Assembly: GCA_018970255.1 (NCBI GenBank)
Contig: JAGWWS010000001.1
Coordinates: 109,017-173,016 of the forward strand
Length of the DNA stretch: 64,000 bases
Direction of reading: 5' to 3'
Source: Verrucomicrobiota bacterium
Lineage (GTDB): Bacteria; Verrucomicrobiota; Verrucomicrobiia; Chthoniobacterales; Terrimicrobiaceae
This document shows positions 28,744-38,231 of the stretch, one piece after another. Below the pieces are notes generated by a model, which saw only the letters and a list, made by a program, of their open reading frames with translations, was not told the origin of the DNA and did not search any database. The stretch's first letter is position 1. Every line of letters begins with the position of its first letter. A program made the translations under genes and the position numbers.

Positions 28744-31700
28744 TTATGGTGTTCCTTGGATGTGGATGCGCATGAATGCGCGGGGGTTGGTGGTGGCGTC
28801 GAAGGTGAAGACCTTTCGCTTGAAGCCAGCGGCGACGCCATTTTGGTTCGGATCATTCGTTCCTTGGATTCCAGTCGTCCAAGTGCCGCCAAGGTTGGTG
28901 GTGGACTGCGCGGTGATTGTCAGTGATGGATCGTCATCGCGAACCACGGCAGTGAGCTGAACGGATGTGCCGTTTCGAGTCATCTGCGGCAGGCGCGAGG
29001 CGTCGTTTGCGGAGGAACTTCCACCCAGTGCGTATTCGACGAATGCCGGAATCCCGTCATTGTCATTATCGCTGGTCGCAGACTGATCGGGGAACTGGCT
29101 ATTGAAAGAGGATCCCGCTGTGACCGTGAGCGTTTGCGTCACATTGCCGGCGGGTTCGTAATTTTCATTTCCAGCCTGGCTGGCGGTAATGGTCACATTG
29201 CCGGCAGCAACACCCGTGAGGGTGGTTCCGTTGATTGTCGCCAGAGAGGTGTTCGACGAGGTGTAGGTTACGGTCAGATTCGAGGTGGAGGTGGCTCCGA
29301 GCGGGAGCGTGGCTCCAGTTGCCACGGTGGCGGGGTTCAGAGTGAAGCTGATTGTCTGAGCGGCCTTCTGGAACGTGATCGTCGCATTCACGGTAGCGCC
29401 TTCACGCTCGGCAGTGGCGTTGACGGTGGCGCGGACGATCACGGATCCATTGCCGGAGTTGATCGTGAGCTGGGATCCATTGAGGGTAACCTTTCCAGTA
29501 TCGCCGCCCACGAGAGAATAGGTAACCGGCGCAGGCGGTGTGGAGGTGGCGGTGAGGTTGACCGTGGTGCCAAATGTTGCGAACTGCGAAGGCTGGAAGC
29601 TTAGCGATGTGGGCGAGACATCGATGAGCTGGAGGTATTGAGCCTGATGGCTTCCGGTGCCTGAATTCGTATTCGGAATTCCGACGAAAAGTCCGTTGTC
29701 GATGAGGTCGGCTCCGGTGCGGTGGGCGACGGTGCCGTTTTGTGTCCACACAAAGCTGTTGGGATTGTCAGCAAGAAGGTCTCTCACATTGTAACGCCGG
29801 GCGCGATCTATCCCGAAGTAGTTGAGATCCGTGCCGGGGACTTTGGCATTAAGATCAAAAGTAGCAGTGACGGAATTGTTGGTCCAATGGTTGTTGTTTA
29901 CGAAGGCGAAAACAACGGAGTTCGCTCCGCCGGCGGTTTGGCCGAGATTCTGGACCTTGCCAACCGCCAACATGTTATTCTCAAAACCGGCGTTTTGCCC
30001 GGTCTTCGATAGGAAATACATGTTCTGCCCCATGAGTGCGGGGGCGGCGAGGCGGGCTTTGTTGACGCGGCCGTAAAACTCCTGCAAGCGCCACTCATCG
30101 GCGGTGCGATTGCCCCAGATCGATGCCATGTGGTTGTAGACTTTGAAATTCGGGATGTTTTTTCCGAAGTTCTGCTCGTATTTGGCGAAGTTGTTAGCGG
30201 CATTGATGGTGCCGAAGTTCGCTTCGCTGGCGCCGTAGCCGGTCTTGCTATTTTGCGCGCCGGCTTCCTGGCCATACATAAGCATGGGGATACCGTCGAG
30301 GGCTCCGGTTTGCGCGTAAGCGTAGGCCAAGCGCCAGACATCGTTGTGCGGGAAGACTTCGTCATGGCTCACGAGGTTGTTGAGGAGCGTGACATTATCG
30401 AAGGACTGGCGACGGTCGTCGAACGCCTTGAATGTTTCGCCGGTGCTTGGCGTTTTGGCAGTGCCAGCTCCGCCGTTGGCCGGGTAGCCGAAGAAGGTGT
30501 CGCGCCAGTAGAACACGATGTTTTCGTTGAGCACATCGAAATGGCGAGCGGAGCGGTAACCGACACCGTGGCGGCTACTGTTGCCAACCGTGCGGGCTCC
30601 GTCGAGCGACTCCGCCATGTAGATGAAGTCCCACTTGCGAGCGCGGGTTTTGTTGATGGTGTATTCCCAAAACTGGTTGGGCAGCCCTTGGGCAAAGTCG
30701 CAACGCAGGCCGTCAATGCCAACATGGGATTGGTTTTTCGGCGTGGAGGAGGTGTGGCCGGATTTTTCGAGCCAGTAAATGGGATAGTGGGCGAAGTAGT
30801 TCCAAACCTGACGGGTCGTATCCGTGTGGCCGGCGAAATCGTCGCGCTCGAGGAGGAAGGCGAGTTTGAACGCGTTATCGGGATAAGATTTATCGGGGTT
30901 TTGCGTGCCCTTTTCCTTCACGAGGGCGTCGTAGTCGCCGAAGAAGAATTCGCGGACATCGGTCCAGTTGCCGAAATCATTTCGGTCGGGAGCAATGGCG
31001 ATTTCGGTTCTGTTCCCGGCCGGAGTGCCGGGGAAACCTTCCTTGGCATACCAACCGGGATTGAAGTCGCGGATTTGTTGGGATGCATTGGAGGTGATTC
31101 CGAGGGCCACGGCGCCTTGGCCCATGATCACATCGGGGGCGCTGTGGTTGAAGGTGCCGTCCATCATCACGCCCACGCCCCATTGGTCGAGACGCTGGAC
31201 GAAGGTTTGGAATTCGGAATCGGCGCTGGCAGTGCTGTTGCCGCGGCCAAGCATGGGGGCCACAGACCAGTAGTCGCGCACGGCGTATGGGCTGCCGGGG
31301 TCAAAGGGTTGACCCGGGGTTTCCGGATTGATGTCGCGGCCATCGACACCAATCGGATGGATTGGTTGGAGCCAGAGCATGTTGACGCCGAGGGCGGCGT
31401 AGTGGTCTTTGTTTAATGCATCGGGGCGGCCATCGAAGCCACCGGATTCACCGGGAAGGGCTGGATCGTTGACGAGGTCGAGGAATGTGCTACGACCGCC
31501 AAATGTGGTGTCCTTGGCCTCCACGATGAGGGGATTGACCTCATACATGTTGATTTGGAGCGCCTTCTTTGGCGAGACAACGACCGCGCAATCGCGGCGC
31601 AGGCCGTTGTCGGTGAAGTAGATGAAGTTGTCGTTGTTAACCCCGGAGACCTTGTAGCGGACTTGGAGGCGGTAGGCGCCGCAGAGTTCGACTGGAAGCG

Positions 31701-34700
31701 TCGCCGTGTAATAGCCGTCGGCGTTCGGGCCGGACATGGTGTGGGCGCGGAAATAGGTGTTCGAAGTGGTTGTAACCGTTGAAGGATCTTCCTCAAGAAC
31801 GGCGAAATCGCGGCGATTGAGGTTCGTGAAGACTTCGACTTGTGAAGGAGCGACGGCTGTATTCGGCTTGAATTTCACCGTGAGGCTGGATTTGTCGCCA
31901 GCGACTTCGTCGAGATAGAAGCGGCGGAGACCATAGTTGCCGTCGGTGTCGTTGCCGTTGACCGAAACGATCATCTCGGGGTTGCCGACGTCGAATCGAC
32001 CGTCGAGGTCGTCATCGCGGATGGAGGCGGTGTTGAGCGGTTGATATTCGGGAATTTCGAGGTCGTTGCCGGAATTGCCGTAAAGCGGCGGGGCTTGGGA
32101 GAGGATGGTTCCTCCAAATCCGCCGGAGTAGGCGACGGCTGCGATGTAAATGATGCGCGGGACGGAGCCAAAGGCTTCAACGAGATCGAACTCGCCTTCG
32201 ACGGCTTGACCTTGGTTGCCGAGCCAGTTGCGGCCAGCCGCTTTGAAACCATAGGTCGAGGCGACATTCGGAGTGGAGAACAGCCAGGGCTTGGAGTTGT
32301 CTGTTCCATTGAAGTTGCCGTAAACTTGACCGGCTTTGGCCGAGGTGCCGTTGCGGTAGATGCGGAGGTCGTTGAAGTAGGGTTGGCGCTGGTCTCCGTC
32401 GGCAAGACCTTCGGCGTAAAACTCAATTTGCGTCGGAGCTGAAGATGATACTGTCAACTCACGGGTGAAGATACCTCCACCACGCTGGGTCGTCCGAACC
32501 AACAACTTGTTATCTGCAGTGCGGGTGATGCTCCAGTTCATTGTTTGGTTGCCATAGCCCATGCCAGAACTACTGCCACCTACGCTGATATCAGACGATC
32601 CTAAATTTTCCACATTCATAACAAATGTGCTTCCAGCCCAAAGGTTAAATCCTTTTTTTCCGTTAGCTCCATTTCCACCGTCCCAGTTAATACCCCATTG
32701 AAAAGCAATCGAGTCTCCAACGGCTAAGGGAGAGGAGAAGGGACGGAACGCTTTAACGGATGAGCCGGCTTTGGCCCAAAGACCAAATGATTGAGAACTC
32801 ATTCCAGAAATACTTGCTGCCGAGGGATTCCCAACAAATACACCAGACTGTCCTCCGGTCGCATTTATTGTCCATGCGCCAAAGCCATTACCTTGGTTAC
32901 CTCCGTTTGCCCAAGAAGAGTAATTTGAGGCCGCGTCGGAAGCAGTGGCGGGACCAGCCGTGACCGGGTTACCAAACTGATCTGTGATGTAAATAACATG
33001 GTCGTTGCCGCCGCCTTTGGGTGACCAGGTGGCGGTGTAGAGTTTGTTGCCGCGGATGGCTGCATAGATACGCATTCCGTTGTCCGAGACAACGAAGTTC
33101 TGGCTGTCGAACTGGCCGTCCATGACGAAGGCCGCGCTGGTCGAGGCTGTCCATGAGTTTCCTCCAGTGGTGTCCGTTGTTGAACCGCTACGGAAGGAGT
33201 AGGCTACCGAGGTTGCGCCAGAGGGCACCGTGTAGGAATAGGTGAACTCGGTGGGACCACCGGTCATGGTAAAGGTCTGGTTGGATCCGCCACCGGTGGG
33301 TGTGAATGTGACATTGACCGAAGTGGCGTTGGCCAACGGACCGTCGTTCGGGCGGTAGGTGATGGTAACAACCTTGTTGCCGCCGGACATGCTCAGGCTC
33401 GACGAGGCGAAGGATCCGACCGTGGCGGGCGGGACACTGGCGCCATTATACATGTCGTAAGCGTAGACATTGCCGCTGATGCGGAAGCCGCGGATCAATT
33501 CGTCAATGTTCTTCACGCTATCGCCGTCGGAGTCGAGGTCGCCGTCCCATGTGCCATTATAGAATGTTTCGGCATTCATTGGGTTGAGGCGGCTCCATTG
33601 CTCGCCGTAGTTCGGAATATTGTCCAAGCCGGCGCCGTCACCAGGGAGGGCGCGGTTGGGACCGGGGTTCCGTCCGCTGAGGAAGTTGTTCAACTCGATA
33701 TCGTCCGGCAATCCGTCGCCATCGGAATCGTGCAGATTTTGGCCATAGAGATTGAAGACAACGCGGCGGGCCACGCGGTTTTCCTGGCCACTTTTCGTGA
33801 CAACAGCTTCGAAGAAATTGGGGCCGTTAACGAAAGCGCCGAAGAAGATTTTATCCACCCCGCCTTGGCGGTAGCGACCGGTAAATGTGGACTCGAATTT
33901 TCCGCTGCCGACAGGGTTTTCCACGAGAGCGGGCTGCTCATAGCCGTTCCAGAAGAGTTTGATGTCACTGGCGGTGATGCCTTGGCCGGTGGGAACTGTG
34001 ACGACGGTTTTGAAGAAGGGTTCGGCAATCGTAGCGCCACTGGCGTGGTTGATGGCGATGGATTGGCCGGAGGTATCAACTGTGAAATTGCGTGTGAGCG
34101 TGGAGTTGTTAATGACGCCGCGCGTGGAACCGCGATCGGCCTCGGTGGCGGAAAGCCGGATGGAATTTGCTCCAGATGAGAGCCCATCAAGTGCGATGCG
34201 CCACTTGCCCGCGATCACTTGGTCCGCTTGCTGCGAAGGACCGTTGTTTATTGAATAAGTGAGATTGTGCAGAGTGCGATCGGCATTATCGATGGTGACG
34301 ACTCGGGCTCCTTCGATGGTTTCTCCCTCATTGAGGTTGGCGAATGTGAGGTCTGGTCCGCGGCGGTCCACATAGACGGTGGTGGTGAATGTTTGGTAAA
34401 GGGGGGGGTTGTTGTTGGTGCGGCCGTTGAAAACGCGGGCCTTGATGGTGTGGAGGCCTTCGGGGACATTCGTGAGGTCGGCTTCGAGACGGTAGTGACC
34501 ATCAGTGACCTTAGTCATTTGCTCAAAGCCGCCGATGACCATATCCTTTCCGCCGAAATCCTCGGCGCTGGCATTCAGGCTGCGGCCTTGGCCCCATTTC
34601 AGAACGACGTTGTCCACGGTCTCGCCACCTTGCAAAGGTTGGCGGTAGTAGACATTGATGGTGGCATTATTGCCAGTGAGGCGTGTGATGGTGCGGCTTT

Positions 34701-36453
34701 TAGGAGCCGCGTCACGACCACCAGGAATCACCCAAGGCATGGTGGAGACTCCAGAGCCGCCAAAGGTGATAGGATTGCCGGTAGATGGGCCCTCGGCATT
34801 GAAGGGCGCGTAGCAAACAAAGCCCTGACCCCACCAACCCGGGACGCGGATGTTGACCTTGCCGTCGGAGCCAACGGTGACGGTGTCGGGGTTGCGACCG
34901 GTGTAGTCTTTGAGGAGCGTTCCGGGCGCGAAGGAAGTTTGGATGCCGTTTCGGGTTTGGTCCGAACCGGAATCGTTCAAAGCGACCAAAAGAAGACCTT
35001 CGCCGGCGTTCGGCTGGCCGTTGTTATTCGTATCTTCGTAACGCTCGTGAACGAAAAAGTCGCCCTCGGCCCAGCGGGTCCATTCCCTGCCACGGGCAAA
35101 TTGGTTGTGGATGTAAATGAGGTTGGGAATCGTGCCCATGTTGTTGTCACCCAAAGCGCCGTCATAGCCTTTGCGCATCCATGTGATTCCGTTTTCTTCT
35201 TTGTCCTCGTTGTCAGCGAGGTTGTTGCCGGTGAAGTAAACAACGGGCGTGCCGACGCGGGTCAGGATGTAAGCATAGGCCAGTTCGAGTTTGCCCGGAG
35301 GATCTTCATCGTGGCTGTGGGCAAAAATGACGCCTTCTTCGGGACTGAAACCGGCGCCGATATTGTCCAGAGCGGCCAAATTGCCGCCGTTGAAAGCGGC
35401 CATAATCATCTGCGACTTGCGGGGGAAATCGAGGTAGCGGGTTTTGATGCCCCAGTCGGGGTTGCTTGGATTGCGCCAATAGTCTGTTTCGCCAATCGAC
35501 CCGATGAAAAACTCCGAATAAACCAACGCGTCGTCGCGCCGGATGTAATTGGAATACATGTCGTCAAAGGGGTTGGCGTCTGTAAATCCGCGGCGCTCAT
35601 TGAAGTTTTTCTGGATGTTGTATATAAGTGTTTGGTCCTTGGTCGCTTGGTCTTGTCCGGGCAAGCCGAAGTATTCCTTACCGACATGCTTGGGGGCGTC
35701 GAGGCGCACGCCGTCGTAGTCCATGGCGTAGCCGAGCCAGTTGATCCAGCGGGTGACGAACTGGCGTGAATTTTCGGTCACATAACCGGTTTGGTTGAAG
35801 TAGGGGTATTTCTCGGGTTCTCCGGGATGGCGGACGAACGGGGTGGGGTCGGGGGCGTATTTGGGTTCGTTGTTCCCTTGGAAGCGACCGTCGAATTCCA
35901 GAACGATATCCATCAAGCTAACGAGTTCTTGGTGCAGCGTTCCACCGTAGCCGTTATCAGGCGACCATTGGAACATGCGGGGCGCGCGCTTGAACCCGCC
36001 GGGTTGGCCGGCATCCACCCAAACATGGAAATCCTGTGGCACCATGCCGGGATAGGTGCGGTAGTCGGGGCCGTTGCCGGTGTGGTTGAAAACGATGTCC
36101 GGATAGATTTTGAGGTCCATCTGGTGGGCATTGTCCACCATGTTGCGCAAAGCCGTGCGCGATCCGTAACGTGTCTCCCAGTGGCCGCGCTGCGGGTGGT
36201 CGCCGAGGTCGAAACGATCGAAGGAGTTGTAGCCGACATTCCCGCCGTAAGCGTGCGGGTAGGGACCACCGATCGGGGCCTTGCCCGGCGGCGGCGTCCA
36301 AATGGACTCGTAACCGATCTCCGCGATCTCCGGCAGGCGTTGATAGATTTCATCCCAGCGGGTCTCGAAATACTGGATGATGACTTCGGAAGTGGCGCGC
36401 GGAGGAATTGCAATCGAAGCAACGGCGGCAGCGGCGAGGAGGGTTTTACGCAT
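28744..36453 (-). CDS. Giant secreted protein with two GH13 alpha-amylase catalytic domains
   Basis: The 2569-residue protein starts at ATG 36453 with a signal peptide (MRKTLLAAAAVASIAI). The first GH13 domain (residues ~22-500) has IYPDIVFNH, DGVRLDAPKH with the Asp nucleophile, VYSEFF with the Glu acid, and AHSHDED with the transition-state Asp. The second (~1630-2250) repeats them as MMDGTFNHS, DGLRCDFAQG, YMAESLDG and LVSHDE. Between them lie beta-sandwich modules, a DSDGDGLPDD calcium-binding-like repeat, a CBM25-like domain and a module shared with the GH57 genes. Ig-like domains (~2280-2460) and a calcium-turn tail (SDNDNDGIPAF) complete it. It is the first gene of the operon. Its middle contains an AT-rich patch near 32540-32900. 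Confidence 0.88.
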   Translation of the reverse strand: MRKTLLAAAAVASIAIPPRATSEVIIQYFETRWDEIYQRLPEIAEIGYESIWTPPPGKAPIGGPYPHAYGGNVGYNSFDRFDLGDHPQRGHWETRYGSRTALRNMVDNAHQMDLKIYPDIVFNHTGNGPDYRTYPGMVPQDFHVWVDAGQPGGFKRAPRMFQWSPDNGYGGTLHQELVSLMDIVLEFDGRFQGNNEPKYAPDPTPFVRHPGEPEKYPYFNQTGYVTENSRQFVTRWINWLGYAMDYDGVRLDAPKHVGKEYFGLPGQDQATKDQTLIYNIQKNFNERRGFTDANPFDDMYSNYIRRDDALVYSEFFIGSIGETDYWRNPSNPDWGIKTRYLDFPRKSQMIMAAFNGGNLAALDNIGAGFSPEEGVIFAHSHDEDPPGKLELAYAYILTRVGTPVVYFTGNNLADNEDKEENGITWMRKGYDGALGDNNMGTIPNLIYIHNQFARGREWTRWAEGDFFVHERYEDTNNNGQPNAGEGLLLVALNDSGSDQTRNGIQTSFAPGTLLKDYTGRNPDTVTVGSDGKVNIRVPGWWGQGFVCYAPFNAEGPSTGNPITFGGSGVSTMPWVIPGGRDAAPKSRTITRLTGNNATINVYYRQPLQGGETVDNVVLKWGQGRSLNASAEDFGGKDMVIGGFEQMTKVTDGHYRLEADLTNVPEGLHTIKARVFNGRTNNNPPLYQTFTTTVYVDRRGPDLTFANLNEGETIEGARVVTIDNADRTLHNLTYSINNGPSQQADQVIAGKWRIALDGLSSGANSIRLSATEADRGSTRGVINNSTLTRNFTVDTSGQSIAINHASGATIAEPFFKTVVTVPTGQGITASDIKLFWNGYEQPALVENPVGSGKFESTFTGRYRQGGVDKIFFGAFVNGPNFFEAVVTKSGQENRVARRVVFNLYGQNLHDSDGDGLPDDIELNNFLSGRNPGPNRALPGDGAGLDNIPNYGEQWSRLNPMNAETFYNGTWDGDLDSDGDSVKNIDELIRGFRISGNVYAYDMYNGASVPPATVGSFASSSLSMSGGNKVVTITYRPNDGPLANATSVNVTFTPTGGGSNQTFTMTGGPTEFTYSYTVPSGATSVAYSFRSGSTTDTTGGNSWTASTSAAFVMDGQFDSQNFVVSDNGMRIYAAIRGNKLYTATWSPKGGGNDHVIYITDQFGNPVTAGPATASDAASNYSSWANGGNQGNGFGAWTINATGGQSGVFVGNPSAASISGMSSQSFGLWAKAGSSVKAFRPFSSPLAVGDSIAFQWGINWDGGNGANGKKGFNLWAGSTFVMNVENLGSSDISVGGSSSGMGYGNQTMNWSITRTADNKLLVRTTQRGGGIFTRELTVSSSAPTQIEFYAEGLADGDQRQPYFNDLRIYRNGTSAKAGQVYGNFNGTDNSKPWLFSTPNVASTYGFKAAGRNWLGNQGQAVEGEFDLVEAFGSVPRIIYIAAVAYSGGFGGTILSQAPPLYGNSGNDLEIPEYQPLNTASIRDDDLDGRFDVGNPEMIVSVNGNDTDGNYGLRRFYLDEVAGDKSSLTVKFKPNTAVAPSQVEVFTNLNRRDFAVLEEDPSTVTTTSNTYFRAHTMSGPNADGYYTATLPVELCGAYRLQVRYKVSGVNNDNFIYFTDNGLRRDCAVVVSPKKALQINMYEVNPLIVEAKDTTFGGRSTFLDLVNDPALPGESGGFDGRPDALNKDHYAALGVNMLWLQPIHPIGVDGRDINPETPGQPFDPGSPYAVRDYWSVAPMLGRGNSTASADSEFQTFVQRLDQWGVGVMMDGTFNHSAPDVIMGQGAVALGITSNASQQIRDFNPGWYAKEGFPGTPAGNRTEIAIAPDRNDFGNWTDVREFFFGDYDALVKEKGTQNPDKSYPDNAFKLAFLLERDDFAGHTDTTRQVWNYFAHYPIYWLEKSGHTSSTPKNQSHVGIDGLRCDFAQGLPNQFWEYTINKTRARKWDFIYMAESLDGARTVGNSSRHGVGYRSARHFDVLNENIVFYWRDTFFGYPANGGAGTAKTPSTGETFKAFDDRRQSFDNVTLLNNLVSHDEVFPHNDVWRLAYAYAQTGALDGIPMLMYGQEAGAQNSKTGYGASEANFGTINAANNFAKYEQNFGKNIPNFKVYNHMASIWGNRTADEWRLQEFYGRVNKARLAAPALMGQNMYFLSKTGQNAGFENNMLAVGKVQNLGQTAGGANSVVFAFVNNNHWTNNSVTATFDLNAKVPGTDLNYFGIDRARRYNVRDLLADNPNSFVWTQNGTVAHRTGADLIDNGLFVGIPNTNSGTGSHQAQYLQLIDVSPTSLSFQPSQFATFGTTVNLTATSTPPAPVTYSLVGGDTGKVTLNGSQLTINSGNGSVIVRATVNATAEREGATVNATITFQKAAQTISFTLNPATVATGATLPLGATSTSNLTVTYTSSNTSLATINGTTLTGVAAGNVTITASQAGNENYEPAGNVTQTLTVTAGSSFNSQFPDQSATSDNDNDGIPAFVEYALGGSSSANDASRLPQMTRNGTSVQLTAVVRDDDPSLTITAQSTTNLGGTWTTGIQGTNDPNQNGVAAGFKRKVFTFDATTNPRAFMRIHIQGTP

Positions 36454-36540
36454 GATGGGGTTTTTGGGGATGAGGTATCGGGAGCAGAAAAAACTAATGC
36501 AGATCAAGCAGGGTGAAAAGGGCGTCAGTCAAGAAATCTA

Positions 36541-36553
36541 TTGAACAGTTCAA
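36541..36553. promoter_or_regulatory. Candidate operator TTGAAC-A-GTTCAA
   Basis: This perfect 13-bp palindrome lies in the 260-bp divergent intergenic region between the glucan-degradation operon and the exopolysaccharide/exosortase genes, 87 bp upstream of the GH13 start codon. A symmetrical site in this place is a reasonable binding site for a dimeric regulator. No regulator gene is adjacent. Confidence 0.4.
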
Positions 36554-36579
36554 ACCCTCAGACAGTCGAGCGGCAGGTT

Positions 36580-36608
36580 TTGTTCATTTGAGAAGAGGCG
36601 CCTCTATA
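36580..36608 (+). promoter_or_regulatory. Weak candidate promoter for the sugar transferase gene
   Basis: TTGTTC and TCTATA are separated by 17 bp, about 105 bp upstream of the ATG at 36714. A 10-bp palindrome GAGGCGCCTC (36595-36604) overlaps the spacer and -10. The match to a sigma-70-type promoter is modest and promoter consensus in this phylum is not well known to me. Confidence 0.3.
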
Positions 36609-36713
36609 GCGAGGACAACGCGTTTGCGAAAATGCGGCTTTACAGGTTGAGCGACGCGGCTTAGTTTCCACCCTCCGCGGGACAAGTTAACCACCACGAA
36701 ATATCCCCCAAAA

Positions 36714-38177
36714 ATGGAAGCAACAGAGCGCCGCCCGGAACTGCTCATCCAAAGACCGGCAGAACTTTTTCCAAGAGGATTGAGGGTCGCTCGAGGCTCT
36801 GCTCGGGAACGGTTGCTGATGGTTCTGCTTCTAGTCCTCGATTGTGCGATTTGGGTGAGTGCGTATGTGGGACTTTCCGAACTCACCGGCGAGTTCAACG
36901 AATACGGTCTCTCAGAGGTGATTATTCCGATGGTTTTGTCTGTCTTTACCCTCTCACTGGTAGGCGCATACAACCCGCGCTCGGACATGAAGTCCCTCTC
37001 TTATGCCAGCGAGCATGTCATCGCTTGTTTCGTGGCATTCCTGCTCTCGGCGGTCGTGGTTTACATCGTTGCTTCGTTCGGGGGCAATGTCGCCTCCAGT
37101 CGTGCGATTTTCGGCGCCTCCTTCCTGATTCTTGGCATCGCCACCCTGGCGCAAAGGCGGCTGTTTTTCTCAACCTCCTCGCGCACCCGCGAGAACCGCC
37201 GCCTGCTGGTCATCAGCGACGCCGAATCCGGCGAGCGATTTTTCAAAAACCATGTCGCCAACAGCCAGCGCCAGCGCCTGCATTTCTTCGCAACGGGCGA
37301 CGCGGAAGTCGGCCGGAATGTCGCGGGCCCGGGCACGCCGGTTTACGAGGACACCGCCGCGAATGTCCTGAAGAACCTCGAGGCCAACCCCGATGCCGAA
37401 CACGAAGCCATCGTCATCGCCTCGGCCACGGACACCGTGGACAACGAAGTCCTCACCGGGCTGGTCGCCGTCCACTTCCAGGAATTGCCGGTCTATACGA
37501 TGCACTCGTTTTTCGAGACCTATTGGCAAAAGATGCCCCCCGACCTCCTCAGCCGCTCCTGGCCGCTCGACTCGGGCTTCCAACTCGTGCAGCACTCCGC
37601 CTTCGCCTCGTTGAAGCGCTTGTTCGACATCGTGGTGGCCGGCGCCACTCTCATCATCACAGCGCCCCTGCTCGCGGTCGTGGCCGCCATCATCAAACTC
37701 GAAGGCAAGGGACCCGCCATTTTCAGCCAAACCCGCGTCGGCCAGCACGGAAACCTCTTCACCCTCTATAAGTTCCGCACCATGGAAGTCGGCAGCGAAT
37801 ACAAGGGCCTCTACACCGTCGAAGGCGACCCCCGCGTTACCAAAATCGGCCGCATCCTGCGCGCCACCCGCCTCGACGAACTTCCCCAGCTTTGGAATGT
37901 CCTGCGGGGCGAAATGAGCCTCATCGGACCGCGCGCCGAGTGGATCAAGTGCGTCGAGAACTACGAAAAGGAAATCCCCTACTACCACTTCCGCCACCTC
38001 GTCCGCCCGGGCATCACCGGCTGGGCACAGGTGAACTACACCTACGGTTCGAGCGTCAACGACACCATGGAGAAGCTCATGTATGACCTCTACTACATCC
38101 GCCATTTCTCGCCCGCACTCGACGCCACGGTGATCCTGAAGACGCTCCATGTGATGTTGTTCGGGAAGGGCCGCTGA
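36714..38177 (+). CDS. PEP-CTERM system-associated polyprenyl-phosphate sugar transferase (EpsB/WcaJ-like)
   Basis: The 487-residue protein has four membrane helices in the first ~150 residues, a Rossmann-like central part ([14 protein letters not shown]), a fifth helix near 310 ([20 protein letters not shown]), and a bacterial sugar transferase domain. The domain motifs are [46 protein letters not shown] (split across the usual catalytic region) and [12 protein letters not shown]. It would move a sugar phosphate, often glucose-1-P, onto undecaprenyl phosphate to start exopolysaccharide synthesis. The exosortase follows 54 bp after its stop, so it fits the sugar transferases that accompany exosortase loci. 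Confidence 0.88.
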   Translation: MEATERRPELLIQRPAELFPRGLRVARGSARERLLMVLLLVLDCAIWVSAYVGLSELTGEFNEYGLSEVIIPMVLSVFTLSLVGAYNPRSDMKSLSYASEHVIACFVAFLLSAVVVYIVASFGGNVASSRAIFGASFLILGIATLAQRRLFFSTSSRTRENRRLLVISDAESGERFFKNHVANSQRQRLHFFATGDAEVGRNVAGPGTPVYEDTAANVLKNLEANPDAEHEAIVIASATDTVDNEVLTGLVAVHFQELPVYTMHSFFETYWQKMPPDLLSRSWPLDSGFQLVQHSAFASLKRLFDIVVAGATLIITAPLLAVVAAIIKLEGKGPAIFSQTRVGQHGNLFTLYKFRTMEVGSEYKGLYTVEGDPRVTKIGRILRATRLDELPQLWNVLRGEMSLIGPRAEWIKCVENYEKEIPYYHFRHLVRPGITGWAQVNYTYGSSVNDTMEKLMYDLYYIRHFSPALDATVILKTLHVMLFGKGR

Positions 38178-38231
38178 CCGCGCGTGGAAAAATCCCCGCC
38201 GCCCGCGACAGCCGGGCCACAGATTTTGCCC

